DNA of 26,260 bases from the IMG/VR virus record IMGVR_UViG_3300030012_001145, positions 1-26,260 of that record; one strand, 5' to 3'. The position numbers and the translations under genes were made by a program. The notes below the pieces were generated by a model. It was not told the origin of the DNA. It saw only the letters and a list, made by a program, of their open reading frames with translations, and made no database searches. Origin of the DNA: a virus. This document shows positions 1-7,889 of the stretch, one piece after another. Position 1 is the stretch's first letter. The number at the start of each line of letters is the position of its first letter.

Positions 1-49
1 GAGAGGAAAGACTTCTGCTGCTTATTGGGCTGATAAAGTCAAGTGGTGA
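1..49 (+). CDS. 3' end of an unidentified upstream gene
   Basis: One frame is open from the window edge to the TGA at 47-49 and encodes only RGKTSAAYWADKVKW. The stop lies inside the GGTGAG that precedes the terminase ATG at 52, the tight junction typical of this operon. The position directly before the large terminase would suit a small terminase subunit, but fifteen residues cannot show that. The other two frames have stops in the same stretch. Confidence 0.4.
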   Translation, partial: RGKTSAAYWADKVKW

Positions 50-51
50 GC

Positions 52-1488
52 ATGGAGTTAGAGAACCTAGATTTCGTCACGAAAATGGACATGGAGTTGT
101 CGAAGAACTCCTTCCCTTATTTCTTTCAGAATCTATTGGGAAAGATGTTCCCACCATACATGCAAGAATGGCTCGAAACGATGGAGTCAACAGATAGGAC
201 AGTCATAGTTTGTAGTCGGGACCACGGCAAGTCTGTGTTCATGCACTCATGGGTAGTATGGAATTTGGTTTTCCAAGAACCTCCTTACCAAATGCTATAC
301 ATCTCATCGAACCAAAAGCAGACACTCGTTCACATGAGGGAGATAGACCGTTATTTCAACCATCCAGCGTTGAAACCCTACAAACCCTCTAGGGGGTGGG
401 CAATCGGAAACATACAACTCACCAACGGCAATGCGATCCTAGAGCGTTCCGTTGGTTCTCAGATTCGTGGTCTTCACCCACAGGAGATCATCATTGACGA
501 CCCCTTGAAGGAATTCAGCATGTCAGGAATACAGAGAGTGACTGACTGGTTCTTCGGGGATATGATACCGACACTTCACCACACATCGAAATTGAGGATG
601 ATTGGAACACCATTCACATACACGGACATATTCGCACAGTTGGAAGAGAACCAAGCATACACAGTCAACAAGTATCCATGTCTCAACTCCCTCAACGAAC
701 CACTTTGGCCGGATCGTTGGGACTACGACGCATTGATGCAAAGGAAGGCTGAGATAGGTTCGTTGAAGTTCACAAGGGAATACTTGTGCGTCCCGATTTC
801 CACTGGAACTTCTCTTTTCAATGTGGAGTTTGTAGAGAAATGCAAGAACAAGGACTATGTTCTCAAACTAGGACATCGAAAGGACAAGGGATACAAGTAT
901 TATGTTGGTGTTGATCCTGCTATCTCTACTGATGGTGACTACAATGTTGTCGTTGTTCTAGAAGTAGATGAAGAGATGAACAAGACCATTGTTCATGTTG
1001 ATCGTGCAAAGAACGTGGAGTTTAGGGAAAACTTGAATAAACTTAGGATGATAGGGAAGATATTTGAGCCTGAGCAAATCTTGTATGAAACGAATACCTT
1101 CGCCAAGGCGTTCACACAGGAGTTGAGAAACATATCTGATTTGAATGTGAAGGACTTCGATACCACTCGTAAGAAGAAGCAGGAAATCATTTTGAATCTA
1201 CAGATGAACATAGAGAATGGTAAACTCAGATTCCCATACGGAGATAACAATAGTCGTCAGATAACCAACCTGCTAATAGAGGAATTGTCCATGTTCTCCA
1301 TCACTGACTCAGGTAGATTCGAGGGTGTGGGGGCGCATGACGACTTGGTTATGGGATTGGCCTTGGCGAATGCCGCATCACAGGGACCATCAGAATCTTT
1401 CATATTGTTGGATGACTTGGATGTATTCGACACACAACCGAGGCAACGTTATTCCTCCGGTTTTGGTCTTACTGGTATAAATTTCTAA
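52..1488 (+). CDS. terL: Terminase large subunit (packaging ATPase and nuclease)
   Basis: This is the motor that cuts concatemeric viral DNA and pumps it through the portal into the procapsid. The N-terminal ATPase has a Walker A-like CSRDHGKS (residues 54-61) and a Walker B strand EIIIDDP (145-151), with acidic D149/D150. The C-terminal RNase H-like nuclease has its acidic residues in YVGVDPA (D288), LYETN (E346) and AHDDLVMG (D430/D431). The length of 478 residues is normal and both halves are complete. An in-frame stop at 34-36 limits the start to GTG 43, GTG 46 or ATG 52. I chose ATG 52, although the GGTGAG ending at 50 is very close to it, so one of the GTGs remains possible. The ATPase and nuclease motifs in family order make the call firm. 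Confidence 0.95.
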   Translation: MELENLDFVTKMDMELSKNSFPYFFQNLLGKMFPPYMQEWLETMESTDRTVIVCSRDHGKSVFMHSWVVWNLVFQEPPYQMLYISSNQKQTLVHMREIDRYFNHPALKPYKPSRGWAIGNIQLTNGNAILERSVGSQIRGLHPQEIIIDDPLKEFSMSGIQRVTDWFFGDMIPTLHHTSKLRMIGTPFTYTDIFAQLEENQAYTVNKYPCLNSLNEPLWPDRWDYDALMQRKAEIGSLKFTREYLCVPISTGTSLFNVEFVEKCKNKDYVLKLGHRKDKGYKYYVGVDPAISTDGDYNVVVVLEVDEEMNKTIVHVDRAKNVEFRENLNKLRMIGKIFEPEQILYETNTFAKAFTQELRNISDLNVKDFDTTRKKKQEIILNLQMNIENGKLRFPYGDNNSRQITNLLIEELSMFSITDSGRFEGVGAHDDLVMGLALANAASQGPSESFILLDDLDVFDTQPRQRYSSGFGLTGINF

Positions 1489-1500
1489 GGAGGTGAAAAA

Positions 1501-2970
1501 ATGGGAGAGAAGGGCGATAAACTAAGAGATGCTGCTATTGAGATCGATATGAAGGAAGAAGAGATAGAAGAAATAAAAGACAAGTTGGAGAACGAACTTG
1601 AACTAAGTAAGATATGGTTGTACTCTCAACCTCTAGACAGTCATGAGAACATCGTCAAGAACTATGCCAAGAAGAACTCCATGTCTCTCACCGATGCGAA
1701 CAAGAGATTGGAAGTCATCATCAAGAGGTACGAGATAGAGGGAAACGACATACCTGACATCATCAAGCAGATGAGAATGTTGAGAAGAAACCTCAAGGGT
1801 GAGAAGAGGATGGAGATGAGCAAGGCCATCGATAGCCTGATTGATGGATACAGCGATCACCTAGACAAGAGCATCGAGTCGATATACTGGATAAGCAAGT
1901 ATAAGCCAGCAGTCAAGGATATGATGCTATCTGAGTCCGACCTGATCAAACTAAGCAAGATCAATGACTACGATACTAGGGCTGCTCTAATCGATGAGGT
2001 GTGCAAGTATTGGGAGGCGAAGTTGTTCAGAAAGGGAATGAAGTTAGATTCCGAGTACGCACAATTGACGAAAAAAATGAACGTAGCCAAGAAGGGATTC
2101 AAGGACATCTACAAGAAGTACAATACTACTTCCGCTAAGGAGGAACTACGAGACACTATCACAAAGATGGTCTGTGAGTATCCCGGTATATCATCTAGGG
2201 AAATACACGATAAACTACCTGTGAATCTGATGAGGAAATCTACAGCACCGATGATCACCACGATAGCGAAGAGTCAGAACATCACGAATGTAGATGGTAT
2301 GCTGTTCAAGTTGTCTGACGACATCAAGAAGGACATCTATGCATACACGGCTGCTTTCATAGACTCTGATGGTTTCATCACGATGGACAAGAACAGCAAC
2401 CCTAGAGTCGGTCTTGTCGCTACGGGTGATAGAGGCAAGGCATTCATGCTTGAGATGCATAAGTCGCTAGGTGGTGGGAAACTACACTTGGATGAGAAGT
2501 CACCACAGGATACCCGCCTGATAAACAGATTGAACTTCTACTCGCAGAAGGATGTGTTTGACCTACTGACAAAGTGTAGGCCACACTTCAGATTGAAGGG
2601 AGAGCAAGCAGACATACTCCTTGAGTTAATCAGAATAAAGAAGGGATACAAGAAGGAGAGTTGGGCGAGGTCTAGAATCGGTGAGTTGTTCAAACTCATG
2701 AAGTACGAGAACCACAAGGACAACCGCAAGTTCGATTGGGGCAAATACAACATAGACCTAGATAATATTGCGAAATACAGGGAAAATTCTAAACTCCACC
2801 TGATGACTGATCTCGATTCGATAAAGAAGGAAAACCTAGATAACGCAATCGATGATCTAGAGGAAATAGTGGATGACTACGAATTGACTGAAGATGAGTG
2901 GGCAAGCCTAGATGATGCCAGTGATTTCCTCTTTGAGCATAAGGGACCGAACAAGGAAGAGGAAGAGTGA
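1501..2970 (+). CDS. LAGLIDADG-type domain protein with helical N-terminus
   Basis: The 489-residue product has three visible parts. Residues 1 to about 200 are highly charged and helical. Residues about 210-275 look like a winged-helix DNA-binding segment (YPGISSREIHDKL, then a short hydrophobic strand pair). Residues about 280-400 resemble one LAGLIDADG homing endonuclease repeat: TAAFIDSDGFIT keeps the metal-binding Asp-Gly pair, followed by a beta-rich stretch and FYSQKDVFDLL. The C-terminus is acidic. The start is secure: TAAGGAGGTGAAAAAATG follows the terminase stop directly. It sits between terminase and portal and has the same codon style as its neighbours, so it does not look freshly inserted. 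It could be a free-standing homing endonuclease, or a resident packaging or DNA-binding protein that uses a LAGLIDADG fold, as the regulator WhiA does. The domain call is good; the role is unknown. Confidence 0.7.
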   Translation: MGEKGDKLRDAAIEIDMKEEEIEEIKDKLENELELSKIWLYSQPLDSHENIVKNYAKKNSMSLTDANKRLEVIIKRYEIEGNDIPDIIKQMRMLRRNLKGEKRMEMSKAIDSLIDGYSDHLDKSIESIYWISKYKPAVKDMMLSESDLIKLSKINDYDTRAALIDEVCKYWEAKLFRKGMKLDSEYAQLTKKMNVAKKGFKDIYKKYNTTSAKEELRDTITKMVCEYPGISSREIHDKLPVNLMRKSTAPMITTIAKSQNITNVDGMLFKLSDDIKKDIYAYTAAFIDSDGFITMDKNSNPRVGLVATGDRGKAFMLEMHKSLGGGKLHLDEKSPQDTRLINRLNFYSQKDVFDLLTKCRPHFRLKGEQADILLELIRIKKGYKKESWARSRIGELFKLMKYENHKDNRKFDWGKYNIDLDNIAKYRENSKLHLMTDLDSIKKENLDNAIDDLEEIVDDYELTEDEWASLDDASDFLFEHKGPNKEEEE

Positions 2971-2975
2971 TTTGA

Positions 2976-4628
2976 ATGGTTGAGGAAAAAAGAAGGTTCT
3001 CGATAACGAACCTGTTCAGGAGAACCACTCCTAAACCCGGTGACAGAAAAGTGTTCAATCCCGGCATTCAGGAGAAAGACGCATCGTACATGATTACGTC
3101 ACCGATCATATATCATGTGGCAAATCAATCCATCGTCCTCAGAACTTGCATCACCCAATTAAAGAATGAGATTTTCAGAAGGGGATACCATTGGGAAGAG
3201 AAGTTCACAAGGAAATGCAACTCCTGTGGTAAGCAACACCAACGACCCACTGATGTCTGTGTAGAGTGTGGCTCAAATGATTTGAGGAAGCCCGACCCAA
3301 TGCAACTCAAGTACATAGAGAAATTCATGGATGGGCATGTAAACAAGGCCAAGCAGATGTTCATCGATGTTCTGAAGGAGATGGAGGATGATCTCAATAT
3401 CATGGATGACGCATATCTTGTCATGGTCAAGGAATACTTCTTGGACAACAACGGTGCTATTCGTATGCATCGGATAAAGGAGGTCTTCAGAGGCGATCCA
3501 GTATCGATGCACATCTATGCTGATGAGTTAGGTGAGAGAGGCAACAAGGGATTCACCTGCATAAAACATAGGGACTTTATCACAGAAGACCCCGGAGAGA
3601 GATGCGAGACGTGTGGTGGAGGTGTCTCGCTCTATCCTGTACACTATGTCAATAGAGTGAATGGCATGGAGCAATACTATCTAGAGAACGAGGTGTTGCA
3701 TTTCAGCAAATACTCACCCGGAAGACTGTATGGGCTTTCTCCTGTCATCACCCTGTTCAATGCCATTACTACTCTCATCGCTATGGACAATTACGTTAAC
3801 TCTTCATACACGAAAGCGAGGATGCCGAGAGGACTACTCGCTGTTCAAACAAGGAACATCGAGTCAATGAAGTCCTTTTGGAGAGGGGTCAAGGAGAAGA
3901 TGGAGCAAGACCCACATTTCATACCCGTCATGGGAATAGAGGCTGAAGGTGGAAAGGGTTCTATCGAGTGGGTCAAGTTCATGGACTCACTCAAGGAGAT
4001 GGACTACATCTCAGTCAAGGATGACTTGAGAGACAGGATATCCGCATTCTATGGTGTGAGTAAAATATTCATGGCAGACAACTCTTCCAGTGGTGGTCTG
4101 AATAACGAAGGTATGCAGATACTTGTCACCAACAGAGCAGTTGAGATGGCACAGACGATATGGAACAACTATGTCTTCCCATTCATCACGAAGGAGTTCG
4201 GTATCACTGATTGGGATTTGAAACTACCACCATCAGAGGAAGAGGATGAGATCGCCAAACTAAGAAAGAGGGAAATAGAGGTCAACGTCGCAGCGTCGAT
4301 CAAGAACCTAGGGTTCGAGGTTGACATGGATGACGAGGGCAGGTTCATTTTCTCCAAGCCTGAGCCCAAGCCTGAACAACAAGGTGGAGATGAGGCACAG
4401 GATGAGAAAGCAATAGAAACTGATCCGTTTGCTGGAACAAACGTCGATGCTTCTCAATTAGGACAATTACAAGAACAAGCCCTAACAGGAAGCAAACCAC
4501 AAGAGAACCCACCTGCAACAAGGAATAAGCCATCTATGGAGACTGGTCCTGACAAGAGATTCTCAGGCTTACCAGCAGAAGCAGGAAATCAAAATGTTGA
4601 TTCACGAACAGAGAGGCGGGTAGGCTAA
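2976..4628 (+). CDS. Portal protein with two inserted zinc-binding sites
   Basis: The portal is the dodecameric ring at one capsid vertex through which DNA enters. The 550-residue protein carries portal-like text in its middle: EVLHFSKYSPGRLYGLSPV followed by a long helical stretch, then DRISAFYGVSKIFMAD and NNEGMQILVTNRAVE near residues 355-395. It follows the terminase region, as expected. Two Cys-rich segments stand out: C81-x2-C84 with C95-x2-C98, a compact four-cysteine ribbon, and C195-x2-H198 with C210-x2-C213. The last 110 residues are Pro/Gln/Glu-rich and probably disordered. The ATG at 2976 follows GAGTGATTT, five bases after the previous stop. The stop shares a base with the next start (TAATG at 4626-4630). 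Confidence 0.88.
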   Translation: MVEEKRRFSITNLFRRTTPKPGDRKVFNPGIQEKDASYMITSPIIYHVANQSIVLRTCITQLKNEIFRRGYHWEEKFTRKCNSCGKQHQRPTDVCVECGSNDLRKPDPMQLKYIEKFMDGHVNKAKQMFIDVLKEMEDDLNIMDDAYLVMVKEYFLDNNGAIRMHRIKEVFRGDPVSMHIYADELGERGNKGFTCIKHRDFITEDPGERCETCGGGVSLYPVHYVNRVNGMEQYYLENEVLHFSKYSPGRLYGLSPVITLFNAITTLIAMDNYVNSSYTKARMPRGLLAVQTRNIESMKSFWRGVKEKMEQDPHFIPVMGIEAEGGKGSIEWVKFMDSLKEMDYISVKDDLRDRISAFYGVSKIFMADNSSSGGLNNEGMQILVTNRAVEMAQTIWNNYVFPFITKEFGITDWDLKLPPSEEEDEIAKLRKREIEVNVAASIKNLGFEVDMDDEGRFIFSKPEPKPEQQGGDEAQDEKAIETDPFAGTNVDASQLGQLQEQALTGSKPQENPPATRNKPSMETGPDKRFSGLPAEAGNQNVDSRTERRVG

Positions 4629-4741
4629 TGGGAATCGTTGCGGCTATGGTGAAGGACTTAGAACATCTAGAAATAGTAAGGCAATGGAAGCAAGAACTAG
4701 AAGCATTATACGTAGAACAAGATGTGGGGAATAAGAAATGA
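4628..4741 (+). CDS. 37-residue overlapping small protein
   Basis: This very short frame encodes a 37-residue charged, mostly helical peptide starting MGIVAAMVKDLEHLE. Its support is positional. Its ATG overlaps the portal stop as TAATG and its own TGA overlaps the next start as ATGA, so it fills the gap exactly, as its neighbours do. Translational coupling from the portal gene would explain the lack of a strong binding site. No family is recognised. It could be a small head accessory protein, or simply a coupling peptide that carries ribosomes to the next gene. Confidence 0.6.
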   Translation: MGIVAAMVKDLEHLEIVRQWKQELEALYVEQDVGNKK

Positions 4742-5241
4742 ATTGGAAAGGACAATTGAATAAACAAGAAGAGTCCAAACCACAGTTCGTAGACCCTCAA
4801 AATCAAGAGGATGAAGAGATGGAAAAGGTAGAGAAATTCCTTGGTAGGTTCAAGAAACCACAACCCCTACCTATAGAAAGATGGAATCAAGTATTGAATG
4901 AAATGTCGGGTTCTCTAAAAAATCTAGTTGGATTCTTACTTGCTATAGATAGTAAAGAAGGGTCTGACGTAGATTTACTATGGGACCAAAAAAAGCAAGG
5001 TTCTTTTACTCTACAAGAACAAGTTGCTGCATTGAAAAAATATGGCAATACAGCAGATGAGATAGTGAATCTGATGTCACAACGGATAGAGACTGGTGAC
5101 GCAAATAATCTCGAAGCAAGAGTGGAGGGATTCGCAAGAGTATTCAGTAGTACGCTTGGTATTAGGGATAAGGCAATTCCTCTTATAAGACAGATAGCAC
5201 AACAAAAAGACCAACAACAACAAACACAAGGAGGACAATAG
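4738..5241 (+). CDS. Hypothetical helical protein
   Basis: The 167-residue product is not recognised. The first 50 residues are polar and acidic and probably disordered. Residues about 50-150 are predicted helical with conserved-looking hydrophobic spacing (WNQVLNEMSGSLKNLVGFLLAI). The C-terminus is a Gln-rich tail (QQKDQQQQTQGGQ). There is no signal peptide or clear membrane segment. It starts within the ATGA overlap with the 37-residue gene. Its codons are somewhat more A-rich than those of the terminase and portal. The position between portal and capsid protease suggests a head or packaging accessory role, which is inference only. Confidence 0.75.
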   Translation: MNWKGQLNKQEESKPQFVDPQNQEDEEMEKVEKFLGRFKKPQPLPIERWNQVLNEMSGSLKNLVGFLLAIDSKEGSDVDLLWDQKKQGSFTLQEQVAALKKYGNTADEIVNLMSQRIETGDANNLEARVEGFARVFSSTLGIRDKAIPLIRQIAQQKDQQQQTQGGQ

Positions 5242-5242
5242 G

Positions 5243-5467
5243 ATGACAGAGAAAGGAGTAAAGGAACTACAAAGAGAATTGAAAGCAGCAGAAATGCGAC
5301 AGAGGGCAGAGCAGAGAGAAGCAGTCACGAAGAACCGTGACTATTCCATGTATGCTGGTCCTGAGCCGGGACAAGAGAGAAACACCCATCCCGGCACAAG
5401 GGACATTCCCGATGTGATCACACTGCCAAAGAAAAGACCATTGAAGAAAGAGAACATCCCTTGGTGA
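5243..5467 (+). CDS. Small basic hypothetical protein
   Basis: The 74-residue protein begins with a charged helix (about residues 5-30, KELQRELKAAEMRQRAEQRE) and continues as a Pro-rich, basic, probably extended segment (GPEPGQERNTHPG, LPKKRPLKK). No family is recognised. The ATG is well placed: GGAGGA at 5230-5235 precedes it and the previous stop ends one base upstream. The helix plus extended arm suits a small protein that binds a larger assembly, but nothing in the sequence proves that. Confidence 0.7.
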   Translation: MTEKGVKELQRELKAAEMRQRAEQREAVTKNRDYSMYAGPEPGQERNTHPGTRDIPDVITLPKKRPLKKENIPW

Positions 5468-5471
5468 TTAC

Positions 5472-6845
5472 ATGAGTTGGGTTTCTATTCTAAAGGCAGA
5501 AGAAGAGAAACCTGAGCCTAAGACAAACCCTACTTTCTTCCCTCCAAAGGGAAAGCCAATGGAGAAGAAAAAGAGGAAAAGTAAACGTAAGGATGCAATA
5601 AACAAATACGCACTGAAGATACGGGATATACTCAGCAAATATAACACCACAGGGGGTATGAGTCAGGACATAGTATCTGAGATAAAGCAAAGCACGAATA
5701 TTTTCAGAAATACTCAGTTGCCTAATATATTTCATGTCTTTTCTACCATCGGCTCTGAAAAAATAGATGAACTGAAATCATCAACTGATAGTGATCTCAA
5801 ACCAATACAAAGGAGACTATCAGCAAACTATGGTGGAGATGAAGGATACGCTCTCCTTGAGAAGATATACGACTCTATTCCTGAGATGAGAGGTAGGAGA
5901 ATGAATCCAAAACTCAGGGAGGATCTCACTGTCGAGTTTACCACAGCCAAGAAAGGATTCCCAACTGTCGTCAAGGATATGGAGACACTGGAGGAATTCA
6001 AGTTTGAGAACAACGAGAAGGGAATACCTAGTCTTGTGGCATTGAAGAGGAAAATTGAAGATACTAAGAAAATAGTAGATGAGGGTGAGTCCTCATTACC
6101 ATCAGATGAGATAGAGGAATATCGTAAGAAGAAAGATCAGATAAAACAGAGAGACTCACAATTGAAGGATAAGGTGGCGGATTTACTTAGAGAAATAAGA
6201 CCAAGGGACTCATTGAAGTTTATGAGGTTCCTCGATGATATGACAGAGAGGAATGTGATTAGTGGAGAAGCAAGATCAAGACCTGTGAAGGTAGAAGGAA
6301 AGGATCTCCAAATGAAAATACCTAGAGAGTTTACAGAATTAAGAAGCAGTGCTAGGGAATACGGATTTGACATAAACCCTAAACAAGCGAGGATGATCTT
6401 AACAATTAGTAAAGCAAAGGCAAAACTCCAAGAAGCAAAGGATGAGTTGTCCAAAGAATTAGAAGAAATGGAGAGGAACATCAAAGCAACTTCAAGTGGT
6501 GGGAAATATAGCCTCTCTGAATTGAAGGAGTTTGGAGAGTTCCTAGTTGAAGGAGAGAAGACATTGAACTACTACACACTTATGGTAGAAAACAATCTCG
6601 ATACCTTAGAAGAAAACCTAACAGAATTCGAGGGAGATGGAATGGATGTTATTAGAGAAAGTGCCAAAGCATACCTTCCTGTTCTGAAGAAATACATCAA
6701 CATTGCTGAAGAACTAAATTTATATGTTGATCAAGATGCAAGGGAGTATGTGGAGTTGTTGGATTCACTGCTATCTACCCGAATGATAGACTTCGATCTA
6801 GACTCTGCCTTGAGTGATGTAAGGGAGGGTGAAAAGGATGAGTGA
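5472..6845 (+). CDS. Coiled-coil rich hypothetical protein
   Basis: The 457-residue protein opens with MSWVSILKAE, followed by a Pro/Lys-rich linker and a very basic patch around residues 30-45. From about residue 45 onward it is almost wholly charged and helical, with likely coiled coils near residues 190-240 and 310-345. No enzymatic motif, signal peptide or membrane segment is visible. The start follows GGTGATTAC, which overlaps the previous stop, and the stop overlaps the next gene as ATGAGTGA. A long helical protein in a head operon could be scaffolding-like, an inner-capsid or ejected protein, or a packaging factor. The opening MSWxxILK resembles short motifs in three other proteins here. 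Confidence 0.75.
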   Translation: MSWVSILKAEEEKPEPKTNPTFFPPKGKPMEKKKRKSKRKDAINKYALKIRDILSKYNTTGGMSQDIVSEIKQSTNIFRNTQLPNIFHVFSTIGSEKIDELKSSTDSDLKPIQRRLSANYGGDEGYALLEKIYDSIPEMRGRRMNPKLREDLTVEFTTAKKGFPTVVKDMETLEEFKFENNEKGIPSLVALKRKIEDTKKIVDEGESSLPSDEIEEYRKKKDQIKQRDSQLKDKVADLLREIRPRDSLKFMRFLDDMTERNVISGEARSRPVKVEGKDLQMKIPREFTELRSSAREYGFDINPKQARMILTISKAKAKLQEAKDELSKELEEMERNIKATSSGGKYSLSELKEFGEFLVEGEKTLNYYTLMVENNLDTLEENLTEFEGDGMDVIRESAKAYLPVLKKYINIAEELNLYVDQDAREYVELLDSLLSTRMIDFDLDSALSDVREGEKDE

Positions 6846-7167
6846 TTGGAGAGAAATCATACGAAAGGAGAATGCTCCCCTGCTAGAGAAACTAGACCCC
6901 AAGATGAAGAAGAGGGTGAAGAAGAACCTACAGGCCGCTCAACCCTCGGAGTTCTTCGGACAGGACTTCACTCGATTAGGTGAGTTGATCGAGACATTGA
7001 AATCCATAGGTGTCGAAAAGAGTGCCAACAAGAAGATAGAGGCGATGGAAGAGAAAAACTTAGACATCGTGGCGAATGCAGCCGAACTAAGAAAGGACTA
7101 CGAATTGCTATACAACCAAGTAAGAAGCATGATATACCCCAAGAAGAAAGGTGATTTGAATGAGTGA
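6838..7167 (+). CDS. Hypothetical helical protein opening MSDWREIIRK
   Basis: I place the start at ATG 6838 rather than GTG 6829. The ATG follows GGAGGGTGAAAAGG at good spacing, and the product then opens MSDWREIIRKENAPLLEKL, comparable to the upstream protein's MSWVSILKAE. The 109-residue product is charged and helical, with a basic patch near residues 22-35 (KMKKRVKKNLQ) and a likely coiled coil toward the end. It overlaps its neighbours at both ends by the same ATGAGTGA arrangement, which argues for coupled translation. No function is recognised. Confidence 0.75.
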   Translation: MSDWREIIRKENAPLLEKLDPKMKKRVKKNLQAAQPSEFFGQDFTRLGELIETLKSIGVEKSANKKIEAMEEKNLDIVANAAELRKDYELLYNQVRSMIYPKKKGDLNE

Positions 7168-7387
7168 ACAGGACAATGAGATGATGCTACTCCTGAAGGA
7201 GTTAGTAAACAAAGTGAAAGAACTAGAGAAGGCCGTGTACGATAAGGACAACATTCTGATGAAATCAGGGTATGTTGTTGTGGATAGTCCTTCTCCAACG
7301 ATGGGCAACACAACGACTCCAACAAGCGACAACATCGCAAAGATGTCTTGGGATGACATACACAAGATGGTGGAGAACGTAGGGTGA
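7160..7387 (+). CDS. 75-aa protein with scaffold-like C-terminal tag
   Basis: The protein has an acidic N-terminal coiled-coil helix (residues about 5-32, LLLKELVNKVKELEKAV), a Ser/Thr/Pro-rich linker and a C-terminus DNIAKMSWDDIHKMVENVG. That tail nearly repeats the C-terminus of the capsid protease-scaffold (ENIADMSWDDIHKLAGNY). In many tailed viruses the extreme C-terminal helix of the scaffold binds the capsid protein, so this small protein may dock on the same partner. The start follows GGTGATTTGA and overlaps the previous stop. The tail similarity is seen directly; the capsid-binding role is inferred. Confidence 0.75.
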   Translation: MSEQDNEMMLLLKELVNKVKELEKAVYDKDNILMKSGYVVVDSPSPTMGNTTTPTSDNIAKMSWDDIHKMVENVG

Positions 7388-7391
7388 TAGT

Positions 7392-7874
7392 ATGATACCG
7401 GAGAAAGTGACGATTGAAGAGAAAGCACTAGAGATGTTAGCGAAGGCAAAAGAGACAATAGACCACTATCAGCATCTAACTCAAGGAAAGGACGTGACAG
7501 GCGAAGAGGTCAAGGTGAAAAGACCCTCAAAGAATCCAAAGGAAGAGAAGGTGGAGAACCCTGCTGCTGGTGAGGTAAACGAGGTCAAGAAGGGAGAGAT
7601 GAGTGATACCATCAAGAAGGCTGTGGATGACATACTCAAGACCGTCAATGATCTACTTGAGAAAAATGAAATGCCTATGCAGAGTCGCAAGAGGTCAGAA
7701 CCAATAGGAAGAGTCAATGACCTATACGTTGAACTTAGAGAATTGACTGCTGAATTGAAGGCTGCAAATGAGAAAAATGATGCAGATGAAGCGGAAAGAA
7801 TAGTGGATTTGATGACAAAGACCATAAAACAAATGAAGCGATTGAGAGCCACTTCAGGTGCAGGATATATCTGA
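7392..7874 (+). CDS. Hypothetical charged helical protein
   Basis: The 160-residue protein is rich in Lys and Glu. It has two helical regions (residues about 5-30 and 70-150) separated by a Lys/Pro/Glu linker (VKRPSKNPKEEKVENP). It contains no cysteine and no membrane or enzymatic motif. The ATG lies four bases after the previous stop, with GGGTGATAG as binding site. Its position before the ligase and after the scaffold-tagged small protein fits a head-assembly accessory role. No family is recognised. Confidence 0.72.
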   Translation: MIPEKVTIEEKALEMLAKAKETIDHYQHLTQGKDVTGEEVKVKRPSKNPKEEKVENPAAGEVNEVKKGEMSDTIKKAVDDILKTVNDLLEKNEMPMQSRKRSEPIGRVNDLYVELRELTAELKAANEKNDADEAERIVDLMTKTIKQMKRLRATSGAGYI

Positions 7875-7889
7875 GTAGAAGTGTGAGAC

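Noticed and set aside
2335-2700. Intein or intron encoding the LAGLIDADG-type domain
   Set aside because: The terminase and portal on either side are both complete, the gene has its own start and stop, and I see no intein splice-junction residues.
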